Shown here: positions 1-5,880 of the stretch, one piece after another
Position numbering within the stretch: position 1 is the stretch's first letter
How the letters are laid out: each line of letters starts with the position of its first letter
Source of the DNA: an uncultured Clostridia bacterium
Lineage (GTDB): Bacteria; Bacillota; Clostridia; Oscillospirales; Acutalibacteraceae
Direction: 5' to 3'
Length of the DNA: 6,280 bases
Assembly: GCA_947624755.1 (NCBI GenBank)
Contig: CANQLQ010000121.1
Coordinates: 1-6,280, forward strand
Position numbers and translations under genes: made by a program
The notes under the pieces: model-generated
Database searches by the model: none
What the model was told of the DNA's origin: nothing
What the model saw: the letters and a program-made list of their open reading frames with translations, nothing else

Positions 1-1276
1 AACTGCCTTTGCATTCTTCAGGAAGCTGATAGGGCATACCGTACTCGTTCTTTGCAAGATAACCGTTTTTTACCGCCTCCTGATAATGCGTATTTTCTGC
101 ATTAGGCGGAATGAAATTATACTGCCAAAGCGATGTGTGAAAGCCTTGTTTTTTTAAGTCCGCCATATGTTCGGCAGGCTTTGGAAAACGCTCTTTTGAA
201 AACTTCAAATCACAGTCCCAGTCCGTTTTAAACCATGCCGTGTCTAAATGCAAAACATCACAGGGTATATCATTTTCACGGATTTTACCGGCAATATCAT
301 CCACGACATCCCAGGATATGTAGCTGTTTCTGCTCATCCAAAGTCCGAAAGACCAAAGCGGAGGAAGGGGAGCAAACCCTGTAAGTGAACAGTAAGATTT
401 TATGATTTCTTTAGGGCTGCCCTGCATAACAAAGTATTCCATTTGATTATCCGAAACGCAAAACTGAAGACTTGAGCAATCATCGGCTGCAATATCCCAT
501 GTTGTTTCAGCACCGCTGTTGAGAAATAAACCATATCCTTTGGTGGAAATGTAAAACGGAATGTTTATATAAGTTCTTCTGCTTGTTGTTCCGACAGCAT
601 CTTTGTTATGAAAGTCAACTATTCTGCCGTTTCTGACAATGCTGTCCCAGCGTTCGCCGAGTCCGTAGATTATCTCGTCGCTGTCAAGCTCCAAAGCCTC
701 ATAAGTTTGATATTTATTATTAAAAGTACCTACTGCCATATCACAGGTATCGGGCGTTCTGAAATCATTTTTACGCTGTGAATAAAACATTCTGCCGCTT
801 TTATCATAGGCAGATATTTTGATTTGTGTTTTATCAATATGTATTTCTGTTTTTGAAGTTTTAATTACAATTTCATCATTATTTTCTGAAATATTAAAGC
901 GAACCTTCTCAGGCTCTGCAATTAACATTCTCATTTCCTTAGGAATATTTATAAACGGACTTTGCGGATTCTTCTCGTTAGAAACCATAACCTTGAAAAC
1001 CGTTTCACTCCAAAGCTCAATATGAAGATAAAGTGTATCAATTGTAGTATCGCAGCTTTTTAATAAATATAATGAAGTTTCGTGAGTATACGACAAATTG
1101 GCTTTTTTTGCAGATGTTAAAAGAGTCAGGACAATTCCCAAATCCGTTTTTTCGGTATTCAAAATCTTTGTCGGTCTGTTGTGAATAACAGTATATTTAT
1201 CAATAACGTTTTTTTTGGTTTCAATGCCTTGTGCAGTTTTGAATTGCGGAAATTCCTTTTCATTCGGAATATTCAT
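1..1276 (-). CDS. GH31 glycoside hydrolase, alpha-xylosidase-like (3' end cut by window edge)
   Basis: The minus-strand frame stays open from ATG at 1276 to the window edge: 425 residues and no stop. It should hydrolyse non-reducing alpha-linked xylose (xyloglucan fragments such as isoprimeverose) or alpha-glucose; there is no signal peptide, so it is probably cytoplasmic. Seen: a beta-rich N-terminal half with YGLGERW at residues 204-210, the linker PLPPLWSFGLWMSRNSY at about 303-319 that opens the GH31 barrel, then HLDTAWF (343-349), DWDCD (352-356), FSKERFPKP (359-367) and SLWQYNF (382-388). These resemble the YicI/XylS branch of GH31. Full proteins are roughly 700-800 residues, so the nucleophile and acid/base aspartates lie outside the window and activity cannot be judged. 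The start is set by AGAGGTGA (1281-1288, minus), five bases from ATG. It is divergent from an AraC-family regulator that probably controls it. The family call is firm; the substrate is inferred. Confidence 0.88.
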   Translation of the reverse strand, partial: MNIPNEKEFPQFKTAQGIETKKNVIDKYTVIHNRPTKILNTEKTDLGIVLTLLTSAKKANLSYTHETSLYLLKSCDTTIDTLYLHIELWSETVFKVMVSNEKNPQSPFINIPKEMRMLIAEPEKVRFNISENNDEIVIKTSKTEIHIDKTQIKISAYDKSGRMFYSQRKNDFRTPDTCDMAVGTFNNKYQTYEALELDSDEIIYGLGERWDSIVRNGRIVDFHNKDAVGTTSRRTYINIPFYISTKGYGLFLNSGAETTWDIAADDCSSLQFCVSDNQMEYFVMQGSPKEIIKSYCSLTGFAPLPPLWSFGLWMSRNSYISWDVVDDIAGKIRENDIPCDVLHLDTAWFKTDWDCDLKFSKERFPKPAEHMADLKKQGFHTSLWQYNFIPPNAENTHYQEAVKNGYLAKNEYGMPYQLPEECKGS

Positions 1277-1295
1277 AGTATCACCTCTTAGCATA

Positions 1296-1323
1296 ATTTT
1301 ACTATATTGACTTGCTAAAACAA
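1296..1323 (-). promoter_or_regulatory. Candidate promoter of the GH31 gene
   Basis: Read on the minus strand: TTGTTT (1318-1323), a 16-bp spacer, then TAAAAT (1296-1301, five of six matches to the -10 consensus). Transcription would start near 1289, giving a very short leader just ahead of the Shine-Dalgarno site. The weak -35 fits a promoter that needs an activator, such as the adjacent AraC-type protein. This is by eye only; another -10 further upstream is possible. Confidence 0.4.
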
Positions 1324-1335
1324 GCAATTTATTCT
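1307..1335 (+). promoter_or_regulatory. Candidate promoter of the araC-family gene
   Basis: TTGACT (1307-1312) is followed by a 17-bp spacer and TATTCT (1330-1335), then a leader of about 24 bases to the ATG at 1366. The -35 is good and the spacing ideal; the -10 matches at four of six positions. It overlaps the opposing promoter of the GH31 gene, so the two may be regulated together or compete. Confidence 0.45.
1312..1327. promoter_or_regulatory. Small palindrome, possible operator between divergent genes
   Basis: TTGCT (1312-1316) and AGCAA (1323-1327) form a perfect inverted repeat around a 6-bp centre, AAAACA. It lies between the two divergent starts and overlaps the proposed -35 elements of both promoters, where an activator or repressor would act on both genes. 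AraC-family proteins more often bind direct repeats, so its role as this regulator's site is a guess. Confidence 0.3.
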
Positions 1336-1365
1336 AAAATATAAGCAGAAAGTTAAGGTGATACT

Positions 1366-2124
1366 ATGCTTTTTGAAATCAAACACAGCAATCATAATTA
1401 TTATGCAACGGTTGTTATTGACGATGTTGTATGTGTTCCTCATTTCCATACAAGCTATGAACTTTTATTTGTTACAAACGGAAAAATCGCGGCAAATGTT
1501 AATGGTAAGGAATATATTTTATCCGCAGGAGAATGTATGATAATTTTACCCATGCAAATACATTCATACAATACCGTTGATAGCAGCACAGTTAAAATAT
1601 CAATATTTTCCAACGATTATATTGCAGATTTTTATAATGAAACAAAGGACAAGGAGCTTGAAAATCCTATTGCCGATTACGATTTAACCGATATTGAGAT
1701 ACTTACAAAATCAAATGACAGATTTAAAATAAAGTCGGTTCTATATAAATATTGTTCCGAATACATAAAAAACGGCATAAAAAAAGCCGATAAAACAAAT
1801 AATGATTTATCCACAAAAACAGTTATCTATATTCAAAATAATTTTAAAAATAATATTTCGCTAAAACAAATGGCTAAGCAATTCGGTTATAGCTACAATT
1901 ATTTATCGGCATATTTTAAAACACAGTTTGGATGCAGTTATACAGAGTATGTAAATAGTTTCAGGCTTGAAGAAGCAGTCAAAATGCTAAAGAGTACGGA
2001 TAAATCAATAACGCAAATTGCTTTTGATTCAGGCTTCACAAGTATAAGGAACTTTAATGATGTGTTCAAAAAAGAATACGGCACCAGTCCGTTACTATAT
2101 AAAAAGCAGTTAATGAAACAATAA
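1366..2124 (+). CDS. AraC-family transcriptional regulator with N-terminal cupin domain
   Basis: A 252-residue regulator that should bind a sugar or related ligand and control transcription, most likely of the divergent GH31 gene. Residues about 15-85 look like an AraC-type cupin: VPHFHTSYELLFVTNGK (24-40) carries His26 and His28, followed by a turn at AGECMIILP (54-62) and His66. The C-terminal AraC/XylS DNA-binding domain spans about 150-248, with two helix-turn-helix units: SLKQMAKQFGYSYNYLSAYF (165-184) and SITQIAFDSGFTSIRNFNDV (214-233), ending in the family signature FKKEYGTSPLLYKK. Length and domain order are normal for cupin-type members. ATG 1366 is preceded by AAGGTGAT at good spacing. 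Lysine and asparagine are abundant, reflecting AT-rich coding compared with holB and ricT. Which ligand it senses cannot be read from the sequence. Confidence 0.93.
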   Translation: MLFEIKHSNHNYYATVVIDDVVCVPHFHTSYELLFVTNGKIAANVNGKEYILSAGECMIILPMQIHSYNTVDSSTVKISIFSNDYIADFYNETKDKELENPIADYDLTDIEILTKSNDRFKIKSVLYKYCSEYIKNGIKKADKTNNDLSTKTVIYIQNNFKNNISLKQMAKQFGYSYNYLSAYFKTQFGCSYTEYVNSFRLEEAVKMLKSTDKSITQIAFDSGFTSIRNFNDVFKKEYGTSPLLYKKQLMKQ

Positions 2125-2523
2125 AAAGCAGGATAAGACTGCATTATATGTGGCGCCCCTACCTCAAATTTTGGTGACAAACAATAGAAAACTATCATGT
2201 TTTTAACCTCTTGTATTTTAGGGAATCACTGATTAATACAAGCAGCCCTACTTGACGGTAAATTATTCCGTCATTTTGCCCAAAAATTCTCGTTAATACA
2301 CAAAGTATTGCCTCAAATTTTTGAACAAACTGACGAAAAATTTCCTCGCCAATTAGGACTCCCTGAATTAATCAGTGCTTCCTTAGTAATGCGGTTGCCA
2401 AACCATTTCTATTATACTTGTAGGTTAATTTCTTTTCTGCTATTTTTTGTGGACAGTTTATGCCGGATTTTAGCTGCATTTTATATTGCAATTTATATTA
2501 ATAATTTTACTAAATAAATTCAG
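2125..2523. other. Non-coding intergenic region between araC-family gene and holB
   Basis: About 400 bp without a convincing gene. The first 90 bp hold only weak hairpins (GCAG/CTGC at about 2128-2142; ATAG/CTAT near 2184-2194 followed by TTTTT), so termination of the regulator gene here is possible but not clear. A GGCGCCCCTAC stretch (2152-2162) resembles, on the minus strand, the GTAGGGGCG start of a hairpin repeat near 6074. The centre is a complete MITE (2222-2382). The rest, 2387-2523, is very AT-rich and leads into the holB promoter. An open frame at 2308-2517 begins with TTG inside the MITE, lacks a ribosome site and is not called. Confidence 0.6.
2222..2382 (+). mobile_element. MITE copy 1, 161 bp, with TTAG target duplication
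   Basis: The ends are near-perfect inverted repeats: GGAATCACTGATTAAT at 2222-2237 and, on the minus strand, GGAAGCACTGATTAAT from 2382 to 2367 (one mismatch in 16). Each end is flanked by TTAG (2218-2221 and 2383-2386), a clean 4-bp target duplication of YTAR type. It encodes no protein. Inside, TGACGG (2254-2259) and CCGTCA (2268-2273) can form a hairpin, and CTGACGAAAAATT (2330-2342) matches the reverse complement of MITE copy 2. The terminal sequence and YTAR duplication resemble IS5-group elements, so a transposase of that kind acting in trans is the likely mover; none is present here. Confidence 0.85.
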
Positions 2524-2552
2524 TTGTTATTTTTTCATTTTTGGTGTATAAT
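2524..2552 (+). promoter_or_regulatory. holB promoter (strong sigma-A type)
   Basis: TTGTTA (2524-2529), a 17-bp spacer and a perfect TATAAT (2547-2552). Transcription should start near 2559-2560. That leaves almost no leader before the ATG at 2562 but about 26 bases before the GTG at 2586, which supports the GTG as the holB start. It probably drives holB and ricT together. Confidence 0.7.
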
Positions 2553-2573
2553 TAAAAAAATATGTTTTCAACT

Positions 2574-2579
2574 GAGGAG
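2574..2579 (+). promoter_or_regulatory. Ribosome binding site deciding the holB start
   Basis: GAGGAG lies six bases ahead of the in-frame GTG at 2586. The earlier in-frame ATG at 2562 has only an AT run (attaaaaaaat) before it, no Shine-Dalgarno site, and would sit almost at the transcription start. Confidence 0.75.
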
Positions 2580-2585
2580 TTAAGT

Positions 2586-3467
2586 GTGTTTGAGAATCTT
2601 AAAATAAGCGAAAAATGCTCAAATGAACTTGAAAATGCAGTAAAACAGGGAAGACTTTCGCACGCTGTTATTCTTGAAGGCGCTGATGAAGAAACAAGGC
2701 TTGCCGCTTCAAAAGAACTCGCAAAAGCAATCGTCTGCCGTTCTTCGCAAAAGCCGTGCAACAATTGCCCGGACTGTATAAAGGCAAACGCTGACTGTCA
2801 TCCCGATATACACCTGCTTATCAAAGACGAAAAATCAACCGTTATCAAAGTTGATGAAATAAGAACGCTTAAAGAACAGGCAAAGCTTTTTCCGAATGAT
2901 GCAGATTCATGCGTATTCATCATTTCAGAAGCCCAGTTTATGGGAATACAGGCTCAAAATGCCCTGCTTAAAATTTTTGAAGAACCTTCATCTTTCATAA
3001 AATTTATTCTTACCTGCCCTTCTAAATCGGCTTTGCTTGAAACTATTATTTCCAGAGGTTCGGTCTATCGGCTTTCAAATGAAGAATCCGCCTTAAATAG
3101 CGACGAGGAAATTCAGTTTTCTAATGACAGCGCAAACAAATTTCTCGTTTGCCTTTGCGAAAGCAATGAGTTTGAATTTTTAAAGCTTACCTCCCAATTT
3201 CAAAAAGATAAAGACCGTTTTCAGCTTGTTTTGACGGCAATCGTTCCTATTCTAAGAGATGCCCTTGTCTTGAGTAACCTTTCAGATGAGCTTATTTCAA
3301 ATTACAAAGATACCGCAAAAATGCTTAGTTTAAAATTTACCTCAGATAAACTTATTAATCTTATTGAATTTACTCAATCCCTATCACAGCAGATTTTAGC
3401 TTCGGCTAACTATAATTTAGTGCTTACAAGATTTTGCAGCGCTTTTTATCAGATAAAAAACAGCTAA
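2586..3467 (+). CDS. holB: DNA polymerase III delta' subunit (clamp loader)
   Basis: Delta' is the rigid stator of the clamp loader (with delta and DnaX), which loads the beta clamp on DNA. From GTG 2586 the protein has 293 residues. The N-terminal RLSHAVILEG (23-32) is the usual DnaX/HolB opening; the P-loop that should follow is degenerate, with no GKT/S, as is normal for delta'. A zinc module shows as Cys51, Cys58, Cys61 and Cys64 (CRSSQKPCNNCPDC). The Walker B region reads IISEAQFM (112-119). NALLKIFEEP (125-134) is the conserved clamp-loader helix, and TIISRG (153-158) is the SRC arginine motif with Gly in place of Cys. The C-terminal third is helical and poorly conserved. An upstream in-frame ATG at 2562 would add eight residues but has no ribosome site. 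The stop codon coincides with a MITE insertion site. ricT follows 95 bp later. Confidence 0.92.
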   Translation: MFENLKISEKCSNELENAVKQGRLSHAVILEGADEETRLAASKELAKAIVCRSSQKPCNNCPDCIKANADCHPDIHLLIKDEKSTVIKVDEIRTLKEQAKLFPNDADSCVFIISEAQFMGIQAQNALLKIFEEPSSFIKFILTCPSKSALLETIISRGSVYRLSNEESALNSDEEIQFSNDSANKFLVCLCESNEFEFLKLTSQFQKDKDRFQLVLTAIVPILRDALVLSNLSDELISNYKDTAKMLSLKFTSDKLINLIEFTQSLSQQILASANYNLVLTRFCSAFYQIKNS

Positions 3468-3529
3468 GGAATCGCTTATTAATTAAGATCGCTTACCTTC
3501 CCATAGGCGCAGAATTAATCAGTTATTTA
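3468..3529. mobile_element. MITE copy 3, 62-bp internally deleted relic at the holB stop codon
   Basis: The left end GGAATCGCTTATTAATT (3468-3484) and the right end, read on the minus strand from 3529, TAAATAACTGATTAATT, match the family ends; the outer right bases have decayed. Flanks are CTAA (3464-3467) and ATAA (3530-3533), a YTAR target duplication with one change. Almost the whole interior is gone. Removing the element plus one duplication shrinks the holB-ricT gap from 95 to 29 bp, a normal operon spacing. Its paired ends could fold into a hairpin in the holB-ricT transcript. Confidence 0.65.
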
Positions 3530-3562
3530 ATAAAAATTGACTTACCGGAAGGATGATAATAT

Positions 3563-4426
3563 ATGTCAATAGTTATAGGAGTCAGATTTAAACAAGCCGG
3601 AAAAACTTATTACTTTGACCCGTGCAACAATACTTATAATGTCGGCGAAAACGTAATTGTAGAAACCGCAAGAGGCGTTGAATTCGGTGAGGTCATTATA
3701 GGCAACAGAGAAATTGACGACGAAGAAATTACTTCTCCTCTCAAGCCTGTTATCAGAAAGGCAACGGATAACGACCGCAAGACAGTTGAATCCAACAAGG
3801 AGAAAGAAAAAAAGGCTTTTGATATCTGTCTTGAAAAAATTCAAAAACATAATCTCAATATGAAGCTTGTTGACGTTGAGTACACATTTGACTCAAGTAA
3901 GATTCTTTTTTACTTTACTTCCGACAACCGTGTCGATTTCCGTGAGCTTGTAAAAGATCTTGCGTCAGTATTCAAAACAAGAATAGAACTTCGTCAAATC
4001 GGTGTACGCGATCAGTCAAAAATGCTCGGCGGTCTCGGCGTCTGCGGAAGACCGTTCTGCTGCAAAACCTTTTTAGGCGATTTCCAGCCCGTTTCAGTTA
4101 AAATGGCAAAAGAACAGGGACTTTCGCTCAGCCCTTCAAAAATAAGCGGAACTTGCGGAAGACTTATGTGCTGCCTTAAATATGAACAGGAAGCTTATGA
4201 ACATCTTCTTCGCGTTACACCGAAAGCCGGTGCAATCGTTGATACGCCCGAAGGCAGAGGCACTGTAGTTGACTTCAGTCTCATTACAGGTATGCTTAAA
4301 GTTAAGCTTGACAGCAAACCCGATGCGGCTCCCCTTTCAATTAACCGAAAGCAGGTAAAACTCATTAAAGATTCAAAAATCAAAATTGACAAAAAAGAAC
4401 TTGATGCTCTTAAAAATATCGAATAA
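3563..4426 (+). CDS. ricT: RicT/YaaT-type PSP1 domain iron-sulfur protein
   Basis: In Bacillus subtilis RicT works with RicA and RicF in the cytoplasmic Y-complex, which carries iron-sulfur clusters and supports RNase Y-dependent mRNA processing, sporulation and competence. The 287-residue product matches the family in length. Residues 1-60 form a beta-rich start (IGVRFKQAGKTYYFDP), a lysine/glutamate-rich helix follows at 75-95, and the PSP1 C-terminal region covers about 95-210: RIELRQIGVRDQSKMLGGLG at 140-159, then two cysteine clusters, GVCGRPFCC (Cys161, 166, 167) and GTCGRLMCC (Cys198, 203, 204), the expected cluster ligands. The tail (235-287) is basic. ATG 3563 follows GGAAGGA (3547-3553). 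It sits directly after holB, as in B. subtilis, and probably shares its promoter. Family call firm; whether RicA and RicF partners exist here cannot be seen. Confidence 0.95.
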   Translation: MSIVIGVRFKQAGKTYYFDPCNNTYNVGENVIVETARGVEFGEVIIGNREIDDEEITSPLKPVIRKATDNDRKTVESNKEKEKKAFDICLEKIQKHNLNMKLVDVEYTFDSSKILFYFTSDNRVDFRELVKDLASVFKTRIELRQIGVRDQSKMLGGLGVCGRPFCCKTFLGDFQPVSVKMAKEQGLSLSPSKISGTCGRLMCCLKYEQEAYEHLLRVTPKAGAIVDTPEGRGTVVDFSLITGMLKVKLDSKPDAAPLSINRKQVKLIKDSKIKIDKKELDALKNIE

Positions 4427-4432
4427 AAGAGA

Positions 4433-4467
4433 ATTAATTGCAAAATTATCTTTATGCAATTGATTTT
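4433..4467 (+). terminator. Weak AT-rich hairpin after ricT, possible terminator cut by a MITE
   Basis: ATTAATTGC (4433-4441) pairs with GCAATTGAT (4456-4464), nine pairs including one U-G, around a 14-base loop, followed by TTT and then the MITE target site TTAA. The stem is AT-rich, so termination may be poor. If it was once the ricT terminator, the MITE inserted at the end of its T tract. Confidence 0.35.
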
Positions 4468-4469
4468 AA

Positions 4470-4640
4470 GGAAGCGCTGATTAAATCGAACGTGCAGATT
4501 GCGCCGCCGAATTTTTCGTCAGATTGTCAAAAGCGACGCAGGAATACTGACGTATTTCAAGGAGCTTTTGGCAAAAATGACGGAAAATATCGGTGCAAGA
4601 TGCGCGTTCAGCCGGCTGGCGTGATTTATTCAGAGCTTCC
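4470..4640 (-). mobile_element. MITE copy 2, 171 bp, with TTAA target duplication
   Basis: Left end GGAAGCGCTGATTAAATC (4470-4487); right end on the minus strand from 4640 GGAAGCTCTGAATAAATC, two mismatches in 18. TTAA flanks both sides (4466-4469, 4641-4644). The interior is clearly related to copy 1 in the opposite orientation: both contain CTGACGAAAAATT and CCGTCATTTT in the same order on the copy-1 strand, while the segments between have diverged and this copy is more GC-rich. CGTCAG (4518-4523) and CTGACG (4548-4553) form a further internal inverted repeat. A frame of 68 codons runs through it from a TTG but ends at the right TTAA and is not a gene. Non-coding, so it would depend on a transposase elsewhere. 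Confidence 0.85.
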
Positions 4641-4648
4641 TTAAATCA

Positions 4649-4682
4649 AAAACCGGAGTAAGTGTGGTCTTCCTCCGGTTTT
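4649..4682. terminator. Bidirectional Rho-independent terminator between ricT and rlmL
   Basis: AAAACCGGAG (4649-4658) and CTCCGGTTTT (4673-4682) form a perfect ten-pair stem around a 14-base loop. An A run precedes and a T run follows, so transcripts arriving from either side end in a U tract. It can serve both ricT (plus) and the converging methyltransferase gene (minus), whose stop is 34 bp away. Confidence 0.85.
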
Positions 4683-4715
4683 ATGCTGTTATACAAGAAC
4701 TTTACGTCCCTTCTT

Positions 4716-5831
4716 TTATTTGAAATACATATATAGTCGGCATTTTATCATACCGTTATAAAGCTTTCTGCGTTTGTCCGCTTTTCTTCCGAATATAATT
4801 TCAAAATCTTCGGACGGACTTATAATATAATAACCCCAGCCCTTTTTCGGTATGAATTTTTGTCCCATAATTTTATAAATTTCTTCCGCCGCTTTGAGGT
4901 CAAGAAGCCTTTCTCCATATGGCGGATTACAAATTACGGTACCCTTTTCGCTTTTCGGACGGAAATCTTTCAAATCACGCTTTTCAAAAGTGATGAATTT
5001 GTCAACGCCCGCTCTTTTTGCGTTGGCCTTAGCTATTTCAAGAGAAACACTGTCAATATCGGAACCGTAGGCCACAAAACGGCTTTCGGAAAGTTCAAGG
5101 CTCTTTGCCCTTTCTCTTTCTTCATTCCAAACTTTTTCGGGAATATTTCTCCAACGCTCAGCAGAAAAATGTCGATTTACGCCGGGAGCTATATTGTTCG
5201 CAAACATTGCTCCTTCTATAAGTATTGTACCGCTTCCGCACATTGGATCATATAGAGTGTGATATTCACGCAATCTTGCAAGATTACAAAAAGAAGCGGC
5301 AAGGGTTTCTTTTATAGGAGCGCCGCCCGCTTCAAGGCGATATCCGCGCTTATGAAGTCCTGCACCGGAAGTGTCGATAAGCAGGCTTACTTTGTTCTTC
5401 ATGATTGAAAACTGAATTTGATATGTCGGACCGGTTTCCTCAAACCATGAAATGTTATATTTGCTTTTAAGCCTTTCAACGACGGCTTTTTTTATAATGG
5501 ACTGGCAATCGCTTACCGAAAACAAGGCCGAATTTATGCTGTACCCCTTTACGGGGAATGCGTCATAAGCGCCTATCCATTCTTCCCAAGGAAGAGCTTT
5601 CGTCCCTTGAAAAAGCTCTTCAAAGCTAAGAGCTTCAAATGAACCGACAAGAATTTGTATTCGTTCGGCATATCTTGAACAGATATTTGCCCTTGCAAGA
5701 AAGTATTCGTCCGCACTGAAAAGAACTCTTGCATTTTCGGCGGTGACGTTTTCGGCGCCAAGCTCTTTCATTTCGTCTGCAATAAGCCTTTCAAGACCGA
5801 GTAAGCATGGAATTACAAAATTTATTTTCAT
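4716..5831 (-). CDS. rlmL: THUMP-domain 23S rRNA guanine-N2-methyltransferase (RlmL/YpsC type)
   Basis: Predicted SAM-dependent methyltransferase of 371 residues that places m2G on 23S rRNA (position 2445 for E. coli RlmL). It matches the single-domain Firmicutes form (YpsC) and lacks the RlmK half fused in E. coli. The N-terminal LLGLERLIADEMKELGAENV (10-29) is the ferredoxin-like start; a THUMP domain spans about 44-155 and ends in SGAGLHKRGYR (155-165). The Rossmann domain shows DPMCGSGT (195-202, SAM-binding loop), GSDID (256-260, acidic residue for the SAM ribose) and NPPYGERL (302-309, the N2-guanine-type catalytic motif). The start is ATG 5831, eight bases after GAAGG (5840-5844). An in-frame TTG at 5846 would add five residues but overlaps that ribosome site and is rejected. 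It converges on ricT across a shared terminator; no clear promoter is visible upstream, where repeats begin within 20 bp. The exact target nucleotide is inferred. Confidence 0.9.
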   Translation of the reverse strand: MKINFVIPCLLGLERLIADEMKELGAENVTAENARVLFSADEYFLARANICSRYAERIQILVGSFEALSFEELFQGTKALPWEEWIGAYDAFPVKGYSINSALFSVSDCQSIIKKAVVERLKSKYNISWFEETGPTYQIQFSIMKNKVSLLIDTSGAGLHKRGYRLEAGGAPIKETLAASFCNLARLREYHTLYDPMCGSGTILIEGAMFANNIAPGVNRHFSAERWRNIPEKVWNEERERAKSLELSESRFVAYGSDIDSVSLEIAKANAKRAGVDKFITFEKRDLKDFRPKSEKGTVICNPPYGERLLDLKAAEEIYKIMGQKFIPKKGWGYYIISPSEDFEIIFGRKADKRRKLYNGMIKCRLYMYFK

Positions 5832-5848
5832 TATATCAACCTTCAATG

Positions 5849-5870
5849 TTAAGAAATTTCTGATTAAATC
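5849..5870 (+). mobile_element. Solitary MITE-type end upstream of rlmL
   Basis: TTAA (5849-5852) followed by GAAATTTCTGATTAAATC (5853-5870) matches the copy-2 left end GGAAGCGCTGATTAAATC at 14 of 18 positions, including the last 11. No convincing opposite end is found before 6280. TTTTAGTCAG near 5997-6006 is only vaguely similar and lacks TTAA. It is either a decayed or interrupted copy or the end of a larger element. It sits five bases upstream of the methyltransferase ribosome site. Confidence 0.5.
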
Positions 5871-5880
5871 TATTGCTTAG

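Larger units (their letters stand above)
1274..1368. repeat. Inverted 13-bp repeat: identical RBS/start sequence on both divergent genes
   Basis: AGGTGATACTATG occurs at 1356-1368 on the plus strand and, on the minus strand, at 1286-1274. Each copy holds the end of the Shine-Dalgarno site, a five-base spacer and the ATG: one for the araC-family gene, one for the GH31 gene. The arms are perfect and 69 bp apart. The shared spacer GATACT goes beyond what ribosome binding alone requires, so a duplicated leader or shared regulatory site is possible, as is chance. Confidence 0.7.

Noticed and set aside
2308..2517. 69-codon plus-strand frame
   Set aside because: It starts with TTG inside MITE copy 1, has no ribosome site, and its first third is simply element sequence.
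2600..2720. Loss-of-function holB because the Walker A motif is missing
   Set aside because: Delta' subunits commonly lack a working P-loop; the other clamp-loader motifs are intact and the frame is complete.
4438..4644. 68-codon plus-strand frame after ricT
   Set aside because: It begins with TTG in the ricT 3' hairpin and runs through MITE copy 2, ending at the TTAA target duplication; no ribosome site or family likeness.
4860..5255. 131-codon plus-strand frame opposite the methyltransferase gene
   Set aside because: It is antisense to a gene with clear SAM-binding and NPPY motifs; the protein shows no recognisable domain.
5829..5846. TTG start for rlmL at 5846
   Set aside because: It overlaps the only Shine-Dalgarno site (GAAGG, 5840-5844); ATG 5831 is correctly spaced and gives the usual family N-terminus.
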